Assembly: GCA_016185185.1 (NCBI GenBank)
Contig: JACPOD010000108.1
Span: forward strand, 1-48,936
Direction of reading: 5' to 3'
Origin: Sphingobacteriales bacterium
GTDB taxonomy: Bacteria; Bacteroidota; Bacteroidia; Chitinophagales; Chitinophagaceae
DNA length: 48,936 nt
The stretch's first letter is position 1, and every line of letters starts with the position of its first letter. The notes below the pieces were generated by a model, which was given only the letters and a program-made list of their open reading frames with translations, did not search any database and was not told where the DNA came from. The translations under genes were made by a program, and so were the position numbers. Shown one piece after another: positions 14,671 to 24,814 of the stretch.

Positions 14671-17124
14671 CTCCGTTCTTAAACTTTTTACCGGGTTTTC
14701 AAAGGCTGTTTTTAATATTTTAAAACTAAGTGTGATAATGGCAATCAGTATCATCAGCACAATGGTTACAGCAAACACCCACCAGCTTATGCTGGTACGG
14801 TAAGCAAAACTCTGCAACCATTTATTTGCGGCATACCATGCCAAAGGTGCGGCAATAATAAATGCTATCAATACTAACTTAATAAAATCATTACTCAGCA
14901 AAGTAAACAACTGCATAACCGAAGCACCCAACACTTTTCTTACACCCATTTCTTTATATCGAAGGTTGGTGGTATAAATCACCAAACCCAGCAACCCTAA
15001 ACAACTGATAAAAATTGCTAGCCCGGTGGCCCATTTTAGTAACCGTGAAATATCCTGCTCACTTTTATAAAACTTAGCAATTACTTCGTCCACAAAATTA
15101 TACCTGAACTCTTCACCGGGATAAATGGCTTTGTATTCCTTTTCTACCTGGCTGATCGTATTCTTCCATCCGTCTGCTTCGGTAGTTGGTTTTAATACAA
15201 TATGAAAAGCTCCTTGTCCGTAAGCATCAGTTGTGTAGACTAATGGTTTGATTGGACTATGTAAAGAACGGGCATAAAAATCATTGATTACACCAACAAC
15301 CGGCAGGGGTCTGTCTCCCCTGTTCAGCATTTTACCAATAGCCTCCTGAGGATTTTTAAATCCAAGAAACTGTGCATAATTAGCATTGATAACATAACCG
15401 GTGGCGCTGTCAGCAGGAGTTAAAAACTTTCCGGCCAGCAGTTTCATATTATAAATCTTAAAATAGTTTTCATCAGCATACTTTACTTCCACAGTTGTTT
15501 CAATATCTTTTTTACCATCGTTATATTTAATTGTACTTACTGAATAACCATTGGCAGCAGGAGCAGAACCTGCCAGGCAAATTTTTTCAATACCCGGTAT
15601 TGCTTCCAGTTTATGCAATAAAGCATTTCTGGTTCCCTTTGCCTCTTTAATATTTCTGGCAGGTGATGGCGTTTGTATTGCAACAATCCCATCTTTTCTG
15701 AACCCAAGGTCTTTATTTAATACAAACCGAATCTGCTTGCTAACCATCAGTGCCACTATAATAAATGATTGCGCCACTACAAACTGTGTAACCGTTAAAG
15801 ATTTTCTTAACCAGGCCCTTCTTGTATTTCCAGAAATAGTTACTGATTGATTTTTTAGTACCTGCACCGGTTTGTATTTAGATAAAATGACAGCAGGATA
15901 AAAACCGGAAAACAAACTAACTGTCAATACAAGAATGGCAATAAACACTATCACATTGGTTTGATATAACATGCCGGTATTTAACGCTGGCGGAATAAAA
16001 TTTGCAAATACTTTTAATAGCCATGGTACTAAAGCCAGCGATAATAAAGTAGCTGTTACCGTTAATATAAAAGTTTCACTGATGAACTGGAACAACAACT
16101 GCGTGCGGGAACTACCCATTGTTTTTCTTATGCCTACTTCTTTGGCTCTTTGTGCTGCCTGTGCGGTTGTTAAGTTGATAAAGTTGATACAACCTAATAA
16201 TAACAATATTACAGCTACAGTCAATAATCCGTACAATGTTGGTAAATGTGCCTGCCTGTCTGTAAAACTTCCGTAATCCGGGTTAAAGTGAATATCTTTT
16301 AAATTTTGCAGGCTGAAAGTCATTTTCAAAAAAGCATCTTTTTGATGTTTATCAAACATGGTTTGCACCTGTTTCTCAATATTGAATTTTGTAACCCCTT
16401 TGTTGAGTTTAATAAAAAACTGAGAAGAAGAACTGATACTGCCCCACTCTTCTAATCCCATTACATCTTTAATTCCACTTGATGTAATAGTGCTGTAAGA
16501 AATAAATTCTTTAAATATAAAATCGGTAGGTGCCTCGATATCTTTTACCACACCGCTTACAGTCATTTTAATGGAGTCGTTATATATAATTGTCTGCCCC
16601 ACCACTTTTGAAACATCAGTATAAGGGAAATAAGTTTTTGCACGGCTTTGCGTTAATACCACACTAAACGGTTGCTCTAAAGAATTTTGCTGCGAACCGG
16701 CCAGCCACTCATAAGGTGTTATTTTAAAATAATTATTATCGGCAAAAATGATATCGCTTTGTTTACGAAATACAGCAGGTTTATTTACACCGGCAATTGG
16801 TATGCTAATATTCATATCCCCGTTCTGTAAATTAAAGGGGGCAAAAATTTCCACCCCAGTAATTTCTTTTTTTGAAGCTTCTTTCAACGGCATAGGCACA
16901 CCCGATAATTTAATATCCTGGTCAGGAAACTTCATATTGGCCACCACCCGGTAAATACGATCGCTGTCTGGTTGAAATTTATCAAACCCAAAATCGTAAG
17001 ACACAATGAGGTAAATAACCAGCGAAGCACTGATACCAATAGCCAGTCCGCTGATATTGATAAAGGAAAAAACCTTGTTTTTCCAGAGTGTCCTGATGGC
17101 TGTTTTAAAATAATTCTTCAGCAT
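14668..17124 (-). CDS. FtsX/MacB-type ABC transporter permease (array member 10, last)
   Basis: An 818-residue permease with the two-FtsX-domain layout shared by the array. Helix 1 is at 20-43, a MacB_PCD-like periplasmic domain runs to about 295, helices 2-4 lie around 297-412, helix 5 is at 443-465, a second periplasmic domain follows, and three C-terminal helices close the protein. The cytosolic coupling helices that meet the ATPase are AKEVGIRKTMGSSRTQL (about 327-343) and YKEMGVRKVLGASVMQL. It ends in the array's common NPVKSLRTE tail. Its start is preceded by a complete regulatory module (17158-17262), so it heads a unit with the second ATPase and TolC. MacB-type pumps move substrates from the periplasm through TolC; the substrate here is unknown. 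Confidence 0.9.
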   Translation of the reverse strand: MLKNYFKTAIRTLWKNKVFSFINISGLAIGISASLVIYLIVSYDFGFDKFQPDSDRIYRVVANMKFPDQDIKLSGVPMPLKEASKKEITGVEIFAPFNLQNGDMNISIPIAGVNKPAVFRKQSDIIFADNNYFKITPYEWLAGSQQNSLEQPFSVVLTQSRAKTYFPYTDVSKVVGQTIIYNDSIKMTVSGVVKDIEAPTDFIFKEFISYSTITSSGIKDVMGLEEWGSISSSSQFFIKLNKGVTKFNIEKQVQTMFDKHQKDAFLKMTFSLQNLKDIHFNPDYGSFTDRQAHLPTLYGLLTVAVILLLLGCINFINLTTAQAAQRAKEVGIRKTMGSSRTQLLFQFISETFILTVTATLLSLALVPWLLKVFANFIPPALNTGMLYQTNVIVFIAILVLTVSLFSGFYPAVILSKYKPVQVLKNQSVTISGNTRRAWLRKSLTVTQFVVAQSFIIVALMVSKQIRFVLNKDLGFRKDGIVAIQTPSPARNIKEAKGTRNALLHKLEAIPGIEKICLAGSAPAANGYSVSTIKYNDGKKDIETTVEVKYADENYFKIYNMKLLAGKFLTPADSATGYVINANYAQFLGFKNPQEAIGKMLNRGDRPLPVVGVINDFYARSLHSPIKPLVYTTDAYGQGAFHIVLKPTTEADGWKNTISQVEKEYKAIYPGEEFRYNFVDEVIAKFYKSEQDISRLLKWATGLAIFISCLGLLGLVIYTTNLRYKEMGVRKVLGASVMQLFTLLSNDFIKLVLIAFIIAAPLAWYAANKWLQSFAYRTSISWWVFAVTIVLMILIAIITLSFKILKTAFENPVKSLRTE

Positions 17125-17157
17125 AAAAGCGATTCTTTTAGCATGTTTACCCTATAT

Positions 17158-17175
17158 TTTCAACAGCCGTGCCAA
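17158..17175 (-). promoter_or_regulatory. Sigma54-like promoter before permease 14668-17124
   Basis: On the minus strand TTGGCACGGCTGTTGAAA: a perfect TTGGCACG -24 box, N4, then TTGA in the -12 position, where TTGC is standard. It closely matches the element at 24697-24714 and has the same 49-bp distance to the upstream tandem sites. The inferred leader is about 25 bases. Confidence 0.6.
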
Positions 17176-17178
17176 TGT

Positions 17179-17203
17179 GCAAAGCCTTACCTGGCAAGGG
17201 TTT
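17179..17203. terminator. Imperfect hairpin between activator sites and promoter (unit 3)
   Basis: AAAACCCTT-GCCAGGT-AAGGCTTTG on the minus strand. It folds imperfectly and is clearly related to the perfect hairpin at 24717-24743 in the same relative position. It may stop transcripts from the preceding permease before the new promoter. Confidence 0.45.
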
Positions 17204-17223
17204 TAGCAGGAGTAAAATAAAAA

Positions 17224-17262
17224 GTGTACGAAAACGGACAGTTTTTGTCCAGTTCCGTACAC
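17224..17262. promoter_or_regulatory. Tandem activator sites (unit 3)
   Basis: Two 18-bp sites: GTGTACGAAAACGGACAG (17224-17241) and TTGTCCAGTTCCGTACAC (17245-17262), 21 bp apart, i.e. two helical turns. They fit the consensus GTGTNCG-N4-CGKACAS. The likely binder is the sigma54-type response regulator encoded at 42200-43561. Confidence 0.65.
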
Positions 17263-17290
17263 CGTTGAACAGTTGGTATGGTTAGGGTGG

Positions 17291-19750
17291 TTATTCTGTT
17301 CTTAATGATTTTACAGGATTAGTCACAGCTGCTTTGATAGCCTGCATGCTAATGGTGAATAAAGCGATCAATACAGCCAGGGTTCCTGCAATAGCAAAAA
17401 TCCACCATGCTATATTTACACGGTAGGCAAAATCCTGTAACCATTTATTCATAACCAACCAGGCAACAGGGAAGGCAATAACTGATGCGATAATTACCAA
17501 TTTTAAAAAATCGGCTGATAACATGGTGGTTATTTTTCCTGTGCTGGCACCCAAAACTTTTCTGATGCTGATTTCTCTTTTACGTAAATGAGTAGCATAC
17601 GCTGCTAATCCCAATAAACCAATGCAGGCAATAAAAATGGCAAGCACTGAAAAAATGGTAAATACTTTTTGTGTTGTTTGTTCTGCTTTATACTGGTCGG
17701 CTAAGGATTGATCAAGGAAGTAATAATGAAATGGTCTTTCTTTTACAAATTTTTTCCAGCTGTTTTCTAATGAGCTTAAAACTGATTTAAACTGATCACC
17801 ATTAATTCTTAAGGCAACCAATCCTGCAAAGCCACCAAACTTTTTATTGTTACTAAATACAAGCGGGGAAATTGGTTCATGCAAAGAATGAAAGTGAAAG
17901 TCTTTTACTACACCTAATACCGTATATACATAAGGAGAGCCATCCGGAGCATTTAAGAAATCATCGCTGGTTGTAAGTCTTGCACCTATTGGTTTGGTAA
18001 GACCAAGTTCTTTAACTGCTCTTTCATTTAATACTACACCTAATGTATCAGTAGAAAAATCTTTTGAAAAAAATCTGCCTTCTTTTAATTCAAGTCCGAG
18101 TGTTTTGGCAAAATCTTCATCTACTATTATTCCTCTTCCGGTCATTGGAGATTTTGTTCCCTCAGGCTGATAAGAAACACCAAAGAAATTTTGATTACCC
18201 GGTAATGTGCTTGTTCCGGTAGCAGACTGAACACCTGATAACCCTTCAACTTCTGTTTTAAAAGCAGTTAATTGTTTATCGAGCAAATCAGTTCTCTCAA
18301 TAACAATTACATGATCTTTTTTAAATCCTAATTTATCGCCCAGCATAAAAGTCATCTGGTAATTCACCACAATGGTGGCTATAATTAAGATTACAGAAAT
18401 AGCAAATTGAAATACCACCAATCCATTACGCAGCATCAAACCGGCCCTATTAGATTTGAATCGTCCTTTTAAAACTTCAATTGGGTTAAATGAAGAAAGT
18501 ATAAATGCAGGATATAACCCGGCTATAAATCCTGTTACTACAGCAAAGCCGGTAAAAATTAATATCCATTGCGGTTGTAAAAAGTAAAGAACACTCATTT
18601 CCTTACCCGATAATTTATTAAACACCGGTAGCAGTAAAACAATCAATCCAAAAGCAACAAGCATACTGATAAAACTTATTATCACCGATTCTGTTAAAAA
18701 CTGGCTCATCAGTGCTTTCCGTTCTGAACCAAATGTTTTTCTTATACCAACTTCTTTTGCTCTTTCTACTGAACGGGCAGTAGATAAGTTTACAAAGTTG
18801 ATGCAGGCAAGGAAGAGAATAAATACGGCTACAATTGCAAACATATACACCGCTGTCATACTACCATTGGGTTTGAACTCTGCTTCGAGGTCAGATATCA
18901 GATGAATTTTTTTCAATGGTTGCAGAAAATAACGGTATCCATTTCCTGCTTTTGCAAAATCTTCCCAGCTCTGTGCAAAGTTTTTTGATATTTCACCGGC
19001 AACATATTTCTTAATGATCTCAGGAAATTTTGCTTCTAATGATTTATAAGAAGCATTTTTGTTTAAGAGCAGGTAAGTTTGTGCAGAGAAATTAATATAA
19101 TTAGGTCTTTTTATAAAAGGGAAAGTATTATCAGATAATAAAATGTCAAATAGAAAGTGGGAATTCTCAGGCCAGTCTTTTACTACAGCAGTAATTACAA
19201 AGTGATTGGTGCTATCGTTATTGCCATCTGTTTTAAATTCTTTACCTACTGCATCAGATGCAGAACCAAAATATTTATTTGCAGCAGTTTCTGTTACTAC
19301 AGCTGAATTAGGTTTTGCTAAAGCAGTGGCCGCATCGCCAAACAAAGTATTAGCAGTAAAAACATTGAAAAAATTAGTGTCTACCGCCATTACTCTTTTT
19401 TCTTCAAATACTTTATCACCGAATTTGAGAAAAAAATTTCCGTTACCACCAAAGTTGAATACTCTGGTATAATCCAGTACTTCAGGATATTCTGTTTTAA
19501 TGGCTTCGCCTATTGACTGTGGTATAATTGCATAAGAAGTGGAGCGGCCAGGATAGTATCGTTCCAGTGCAACCCTATAAATACTGTCCCCCTTTTTATG
19601 CTGTGTATCGTAACTGAGTTCGCTTTGTATAAACAAAACAATAAGCATACACACCGTCATGCCGGTAGCTAAACCCAGTACATTAATAAGTGTAAAACCT
19701 TTTCTTTTTAAAAGGTTTCGGATAGCAACTTTGAAATAATTTTTAATCAT
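17291..19750 (-). CDS. FtsX/MacB-type ABC transporter permease (array member 9)
   Basis: An 819-residue permease from the ATG at 19748-19750 (MIKNYFKVAIRNLLKRKGFTLINVLGLATG). The open frame continues upstream to 19912, but that part overlaps the end of the previous permease and lacks family sequence, so it is not used. The coupling helices are AKEVGIRKTFGSERKAL and KREISIRKVLGASTGKI; the second is a variant, with EISIRK in place of EIGIRK. The tail is NPVKSLRTE. It follows array member 8 by 47 bp with no promoter-like element, so it is probably co-transcribed with it. It ends just before the tandem activator sites of unit 3. Confidence 0.9.
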   Translation of the reverse strand: MIKNYFKVAIRNLLKRKGFTLINVLGLATGMTVCMLIVLFIQSELSYDTQHKKGDSIYRVALERYYPGRSTSYAIIPQSIGEAIKTEYPEVLDYTRVFNFGGNGNFFLKFGDKVFEEKRVMAVDTNFFNVFTANTLFGDAATALAKPNSAVVTETAANKYFGSASDAVGKEFKTDGNNDSTNHFVITAVVKDWPENSHFLFDILLSDNTFPFIKRPNYINFSAQTYLLLNKNASYKSLEAKFPEIIKKYVAGEISKNFAQSWEDFAKAGNGYRYFLQPLKKIHLISDLEAEFKPNGSMTAVYMFAIVAVFILFLACINFVNLSTARSVERAKEVGIRKTFGSERKALMSQFLTESVIISFISMLVAFGLIVLLLPVFNKLSGKEMSVLYFLQPQWILIFTGFAVVTGFIAGLYPAFILSSFNPIEVLKGRFKSNRAGLMLRNGLVVFQFAISVILIIATIVVNYQMTFMLGDKLGFKKDHVIVIERTDLLDKQLTAFKTEVEGLSGVQSATGTSTLPGNQNFFGVSYQPEGTKSPMTGRGIIVDEDFAKTLGLELKEGRFFSKDFSTDTLGVVLNERAVKELGLTKPIGARLTTSDDFLNAPDGSPYVYTVLGVVKDFHFHSLHEPISPLVFSNNKKFGGFAGLVALRINGDQFKSVLSSLENSWKKFVKERPFHYYFLDQSLADQYKAEQTTQKVFTIFSVLAIFIACIGLLGLAAYATHLRKREISIRKVLGASTGKITTMLSADFLKLVIIASVIAFPVAWLVMNKWLQDFAYRVNIAWWIFAIAGTLAVLIALFTISMQAIKAAVTNPVKSLRTE

Positions 19751-19797
19751 AAAAATGATTTTGATTTTACAAATTGTTTTTCCAAAAGAACTATTAT

Positions 19798-22212
19798 TTA
19801 TTCTGTTCGTAAACTTTTTACCGGGTTGGTCAATGCTGCTTTTATAGCCTGCAGACTTACTGTAAATAAAGCAACAAGTAATGCGGCAATACCAGATAAA
19901 GCAAATACCCACCAGCTGATATTTACTTTATAAGCAAAATCTTTTAACCAGTCATTCATAAACCACCACGCCAGCGGGAATGCAATGATTGCTGCCATTG
20001 CAACCATTTTTACAAAACCTTTTGATAACAAACCAACGATACTACCCACACCTGCCCCTAAAACTTTTCGTACACCAATCTCTTTTGTTCTCCTTACTAC
20101 AGCTAATGTTGCTAATCCAAATAGTCCCATACAGGCGATGAATATGGAAAGAATGGATGCAATTTTTACAATGGCATTAGTGCGTTGTTCAGATTTATAT
20201 TGTGCTGCAATACTTTCATCTAAAAACTTATAATCAAAATCCTGGTTGGGAACAACGGTTTTCCAGGCTTTTTCCAGTACTGCCAGGTTAGCCACTGCAT
20301 TAGCTGTTTTCATTCTAACAGATATTCTTGGTTGCGGAGGGAAATCGTAGCTGATATTTTCTGAACGGCGAAAAGCTGAGTCGGGCATCACTACCATCAT
20401 TAGCGGCCGAACCTTTGTATGTAATGACTGGTAATTAAAATCTTTAACTACACCCACAATTTGCTGATCAAATTTTCCCGGAAGTTTTTTCCCAACCGGG
20501 TTTTTTAATCCAAATTCGTTAACAAATGCTTCGTTCACCAGTGCACTTTGGGTCAAATCTGCCTGGTTAGTTGCATCCAAACTCCTCCCTTCTTTTAATT
20601 TTATACCCATTGTTTTAATAAACTCCGGCATTACAGCATTAAACTGAAAACTATGATATACTTTTTTATCGTCCGTAATACCCATTTCAATCCATGCATT
20701 TTCATTAAAGCTGTAAAGAGAAATAGCAACATCTGCCACTTCCGGATGTTTTAATAATTCTGTTTGGTACAACTGTGCCAGGCTCAATCCTTCTTTTCTT
20801 GATTTATTGGTAGGGACTACAATAACTTGCTTCTTAGTATAACCAAGGTCTTTATTTTGAAGAAATTTCATCTGCTGGCTAATTACAATAGTGCAAACGA
20901 TCATTGCAATAGAAGCAACAAACTGACCAACTACCAAACTTTGACGCAGCCAGTTATTACCCTTCATTTTTAATTTTCCTTTCAATACCTCTATCGGTTT
21001 AAAACCGGAAAGAATGACGGCGGGATAAATACCAGCGATAATTGCTATAGTCGCCATCAGCCCGGTACAGAAAAAAATTAAACCAAAGTCAAATTGAATA
21101 CTAAGATTTCTGTCGGTAAGGTTATTAAATGGTTTTAAAAATACAAATGCCAGTACAATACCAATTACAACTGAAAATAAAGTCAGCAAAAAAGCTTCAC
21201 CCCAAAATTGGCGAATCAGTTGTCTTCTTTCTGCCCCCATAACTTTTCGTACTCCGACTTCCATAGCTCTTGAAGAAGAGCGGCCAACAGATAATGTGAT
21301 AAAGTTTATACAGGCAACCAATAATAACAAAATACCTATAGTAGATAATATATAAGAATATTTTGGGTTGCTGATGGGTTCATTACCTGCCGGCAAACTG
21401 GTATCTAAATGTATAGCTGTTAATGGCTGTAATCGTAAATTAAATGCCCCTTCCTTGTAATCTTCGCCTAACTGCGTTTTAATCATGGCAGGGAACTTTG
21501 CCTCCAGGGCCGCCATATTCGTCTTTTCTTTCAGTACTAAATAAGTTTCGCTTTGTACATTAAACCAACTGGTGAATGCATTAGGCCCAAACATATATTT
21601 TGCATTAGCATACGGTATTAAAAGTTTATAGCGTATACTGGATTCTTCGGGGTTGGGTTCTGCTATACCGGAAACAGTAAATAAAATTTTCTCGTCACCA
21701 ACTTCAATCAGCAACTGTTTTCCTATGACATCAGCATTATTCCCAAAATATTTCTTTGCAATTTCATTTGTAAGTATAACCGAACTGGCATTGGGAAATG
21801 GATTTTCTTTATCGCCCTGCAACAGTTTAAAATCAAAAACCCGGAAGAAAGTAGAATCCACCATCCGGATATCTTCATTAAAACTATTATTGCCAACTTT
21901 TACAAGCCTGTTAAATGCAAATACCCGGCAACTGCTTTCTACTTCAGGATAGGCTTGTTGTATTACTGATGCCATTGAAAGCGGCGTGACAGTATTAACA
22001 AAATCCTGTCCCTCATACTTTTCGTGTTGTGACACCCTGTAAATCCTGTTTACTTTATTGTGAAACTGGTCGTAACTGAATTCACTTCGTACAAAAAGCA
22101 TAATGAGAAGGCAACAGGTAATACCCACGGCTAACCCTAAAATATTAATAGCTGTATACGTTTTGTAGCGCAGCAAATAACGGACCGCTACTTTCAAATA
22201 ATTTTTTAGCAT
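19798..22212 (-). CDS. FtsX/MacB-type ABC transporter permease (array member 8)
   Basis: An 804-residue permease. Helix 1 is in TAINILGLAVGITCCLLIMLFV; the first coupling helix is AMEVGVRKVMGAERRQLIRQF and the second RTKEIGVRKVLGAGVGSIVGL. It ends in NPVKSLRTE. The large periplasmic domain differs strongly from its neighbours, while the membrane and coupling segments are conserved. That is what one would expect if the members share an ATPase but bind different periplasmic ligands or partners (inference). It follows member 7 by 47 bp, without a visible promoter. Confidence 0.9.
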   Translation of the reverse strand: MLKNYLKVAVRYLLRYKTYTAINILGLAVGITCCLLIMLFVRSEFSYDQFHNKVNRIYRVSQHEKYEGQDFVNTVTPLSMASVIQQAYPEVESSCRVFAFNRLVKVGNNSFNEDIRMVDSTFFRVFDFKLLQGDKENPFPNASSVILTNEIAKKYFGNNADVIGKQLLIEVGDEKILFTVSGIAEPNPEESSIRYKLLIPYANAKYMFGPNAFTSWFNVQSETYLVLKEKTNMAALEAKFPAMIKTQLGEDYKEGAFNLRLQPLTAIHLDTSLPAGNEPISNPKYSYILSTIGILLLLVACINFITLSVGRSSSRAMEVGVRKVMGAERRQLIRQFWGEAFLLTLFSVVIGIVLAFVFLKPFNNLTDRNLSIQFDFGLIFFCTGLMATIAIIAGIYPAVILSGFKPIEVLKGKLKMKGNNWLRQSLVVGQFVASIAMIVCTIVISQQMKFLQNKDLGYTKKQVIVVPTNKSRKEGLSLAQLYQTELLKHPEVADVAISLYSFNENAWIEMGITDDKKVYHSFQFNAVMPEFIKTMGIKLKEGRSLDATNQADLTQSALVNEAFVNEFGLKNPVGKKLPGKFDQQIVGVVKDFNYQSLHTKVRPLMMVVMPDSAFRRSENISYDFPPQPRISVRMKTANAVANLAVLEKAWKTVVPNQDFDYKFLDESIAAQYKSEQRTNAIVKIASILSIFIACMGLFGLATLAVVRRTKEIGVRKVLGAGVGSIVGLLSKGFVKMVAMAAIIAFPLAWWFMNDWLKDFAYKVNISWWVFALSGIAALLVALFTVSLQAIKAALTNPVKSLRTE

Positions 22213-22259
22213 ACCGGTTATTTTAAGATGAGTTATATCAATAATCCCTGATGACCGAT

Positions 22260-24671
22260 CTATTCCATCCTTAAGCTTTGTACAGGATTGGCCAATGCTG
22301 CTCTCAACGATTTATATCCCACCGTAACCCAGGCAATTAATATAGAAGCAGCAATAGCAACAGCAAAAACACCCACACCTATATTGATGCGGTAAACAAA
22401 ATCCTTCAGCCAGCTATTCATTAAATACCATGCTGCCGGTGCTGCTAATAAAAAAGCAATAGCAATAAGGACAGTAAATTCTTTGCTGAACAAATACATG
22501 ATGCTTTGCACACTGGCTCCTAATACTTTCCGTATTCCCACTTCTTTTGTTTTTTGTACCACCATAAAAGAAACCAACCCGTATAAACCAAGGCAACTGA
22601 TAAAGATGGCAAGGGCTGCATAAATTTTATACATCAGACTTAACCGCTGCTCCTGTTCGTAATAGCGGTTAATGCTATCGTCAAGGAAATTGGAATTATA
22701 AACATACTCGGGGAAATATTTGTCCCACAGTTGCTGAATTTCAGTATTGCTTTTTAAAAGGTTGTTGCTGAAAAGTTTTATTCCGGCTGATTGATAATAC
22801 TTAAGTTTTGGCGAGATAACGATTGGTACTACTGCTTCTTTTAATGATTGTTGCTTAAAATCTTTTACCACACCCACCACTGGCATTGGTTCTCTTCCTC
22901 CTAAGCGGAACAATTTACCAATAGCATCCTGCGGATTTTTCATACCGCATTTTTTTAATAGGGTTTCATTTACTACATATTCACGGCAGGTATCGCTTGC
23001 TTCATAAAAGCGGCCGGCTAGCAATTTTAAACCGTATGTGTTAGCATAATTTTCATCACCCATTTTAAGGCTTACACTAAAATCTTTGTCCTCCATTTTA
23101 TCAAAAGCAAAATTGCTTTGCCAGGAATTACCACTGCTGGGTGCATCTAAACCAAAACTCACCAGTTTAACATCACTGCGGCTGAGTAATTCTTCTTTAA
23201 ATACTTTTATTCTTGAATGGGTAATACTATCACTGTTCATTTGTAACATCAATACTGATTCTTTATTAAAACCCAAATCGGCAGTACGGATGAAATTCAT
23301 CTGGCTTACAGCAATGATAGTAGCAATAATAAATATTTGTGAGAATGAAAACTGTAAAACCACCAGTGCCCTCCGCAAAGAAATACTGCCTACCTTGGTG
23401 GTATTGATTTTGCTTTTTATTGCCTCTACCGGTTTAAACTTGCCCATGATAAATGCAGGGTAAATTCCTGAAAGAAGAATAGTAACCAGTGTTATCAATA
23501 AAATGAAAACAATGCTTCCGGTATTAAATAAACTAAGTGTACCCTGTGCTGCAAAAATATTTTTTACATAAGGCAATGCGATATAAGAAAGCCCTGATGC
23601 AATAACGGCTGCTGTGATAACTAACATACCCGTTTCAAAAAACACCTGGGTGCGTAATTGTGTTTTACTGCTCCCCATTACTTTTCTTATACCAACTTCT
23701 TTGCTGCGGGTAACCGCCAATGCTGTAGAAAGATTTACAAAATTGATGCAAGCCATAAGTATCACCAATAGTCCTACAAAAGCGAGTGTATATAAAGAAC
23801 GCCTGGTGGTGATATGATCACCATTATTACTCAGCTTGTCATCAAAATGAATTTTGCTTAATGGTTGTAAGAAATGAGTACGTGTACTTTTCTTGTTTTT
23901 ATCATACTTTCTTTCAAAGGAATGAAGTTCTTTATCAAGGGCCGGTATATTGGCTTTTTCCGGCAACAATACATACACCTGGTGGTTACTTGTATTGGAG
24001 CCCCAGTCTGTTAAAGGCCATCCGTTTCCATCATGTGCAATAAAGCCGGCATAAGAAGCAACAATTTTAAAAGGGAAATCACTGTTCTCCGGCACATCAT
24101 CAAATACCGCCGCCACCTGTAAATCATAATTTGAATTATCAATGTTGATGCGTTTGCCCGCTGCTTCTTTCCAACTGCCAAAATATTTTTCAGCTATGGA
24201 TTTACTTAAAGCCACACTGTTTACATCCTTCAGTAAGGAAGCATTTCCTGTCAAAAAGTTTACTTCAAACATCTGCATCAATTCCGGTTCTCCGTAAAAC
24301 AAACCCGTTTCTTCCCTGAATTTTTTGTTGTTTGATTCAGCTGAATTTTGTTTTACTGTTACCTGCACACCATTATTCTGCATCATTTCAGTAAACGTGT
24401 ATTGAGGGTAATCCTGCCGCAAATATTTTATTAAAGGAAAAGGAACACCAGCAGTATAATGTTCACCCGCTGCATCCACATCTTTTGTTACAATTTGATG
24501 GATGTTTTTGTAATTTTTTAAATGTTTATCGTAACCGGTTTCGTACTGAATAACAAGAAACACTATAATACAGGCCGCCAGTGCCACGGACAATCCCAAT
24601 ATATTCAACAATGCATGTTTCCGGTTTTTTACCAGGTTCCTGAAAGTTGTTTTTAAATAAGTCTGAATCAT
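22260..24671 (-). CDS. FtsX/MacB-type ABC transporter permease (array member 7, first of unit 2)
   Basis: An 803-residue permease. The ATG at 24669-24671 (MIQTYLKTTFRNLVKN) is preferred over a TTG two codons upstream, because MxxTYLK/MxKNYFK is how every array member starts. The coupling helices are SKEVGIRKVMGSSKTQL and TKEVGIRKVLGASVQSI, and the tail is the variant NPVQSLRME. The periplasmic domain has few hydrophobic features and is unlike the others. Directly upstream lies the cleanest regulatory module of the window (24697-24801), so this gene heads a unit with members 8 and 9. Confidence 0.9.
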   Translation of the reverse strand: MIQTYLKTTFRNLVKNRKHALLNILGLSVALAACIIVFLVIQYETGYDKHLKNYKNIHQIVTKDVDAAGEHYTAGVPFPLIKYLRQDYPQYTFTEMMQNNGVQVTVKQNSAESNNKKFREETGLFYGEPELMQMFEVNFLTGNASLLKDVNSVALSKSIAEKYFGSWKEAAGKRINIDNSNYDLQVAAVFDDVPENSDFPFKIVASYAGFIAHDGNGWPLTDWGSNTSNHQVYVLLPEKANIPALDKELHSFERKYDKNKKSTRTHFLQPLSKIHFDDKLSNNGDHITTRRSLYTLAFVGLLVILMACINFVNLSTALAVTRSKEVGIRKVMGSSKTQLRTQVFFETGMLVITAAVIASGLSYIALPYVKNIFAAQGTLSLFNTGSIVFILLITLVTILLSGIYPAFIMGKFKPVEAIKSKINTTKVGSISLRRALVVLQFSFSQIFIIATIIAVSQMNFIRTADLGFNKESVLMLQMNSDSITHSRIKVFKEELLSRSDVKLVSFGLDAPSSGNSWQSNFAFDKMEDKDFSVSLKMGDENYANTYGLKLLAGRFYEASDTCREYVVNETLLKKCGMKNPQDAIGKLFRLGGREPMPVVGVVKDFKQQSLKEAVVPIVISPKLKYYQSAGIKLFSNNLLKSNTEIQQLWDKYFPEYVYNSNFLDDSINRYYEQEQRLSLMYKIYAALAIFISCLGLYGLVSFMVVQKTKEVGIRKVLGASVQSIMYLFSKEFTVLIAIAFLLAAPAAWYLMNSWLKDFVYRINIGVGVFAVAIAASILIAWVTVGYKSLRAALANPVQSLRME

Positions 24672-24696
24672 ATCCAATCCTGTTTAGGTATAAAAA

Positions 24697-24714
24697 TCTC
24701 AACCTCCATGCCAA
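24697..24714 (-). promoter_or_regulatory. Sigma54-like promoter before permease 22260-24671
   Basis: On the minus strand TTGGCATGGAGGTTGAGA, i.e. TTGGCAYGG-N2-GTTGARA as at 17158-17175. The -24 GG is conserved; the -12 dinucleotide is GA, not the usual GC. The inferred leader before the ATG is only about 15-20 bases. Confidence 0.6.
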
Positions 24715-24716
24715 GC

Positions 24717-24743
24717 ACAAAACCCTTACCAGGAAAGGGTTTT
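24717..24743. terminator. Perfect hairpin between activator sites and promoter (unit 2)
   Basis: CAAAACCCTT, a 7-base loop, AAGGGTTTTG: a 10-bp perfect stem. On the minus strand it lies after the preceding permease and just before the -24 box. That position suits termination of the upstream unit. Confidence 0.6.
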
Positions 24744-24762
24744 GTAATAAAGCAATATAAAA

Positions 24763-24801
24763 GTGTACGTTTTCGTACACCTTGTGTTTGAAAGCGGACA
24801 G
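24763..24801. promoter_or_regulatory. Tandem activator sites (unit 2)
   Basis: GTGTACGTTTTCGTACAC (24763-24780, 7-bp arms, perfect) and GTGTTTGAAAGCGGACAG (24784-24801), 21 bp apart. The proximal site starts 49 bp from the end of the -24 box, exactly as in unit 3. Confidence 0.7.
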
Positions 24802-24814
24802 GCAGTATAATAAT

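Noticed and set aside
19751..19912. N-terminal extension of permease 17291-19750
   Set aside because: It overlaps the 3' end of the preceding permease in another frame and has no family similarity; MIKNYFK at 19750 is the typical start.
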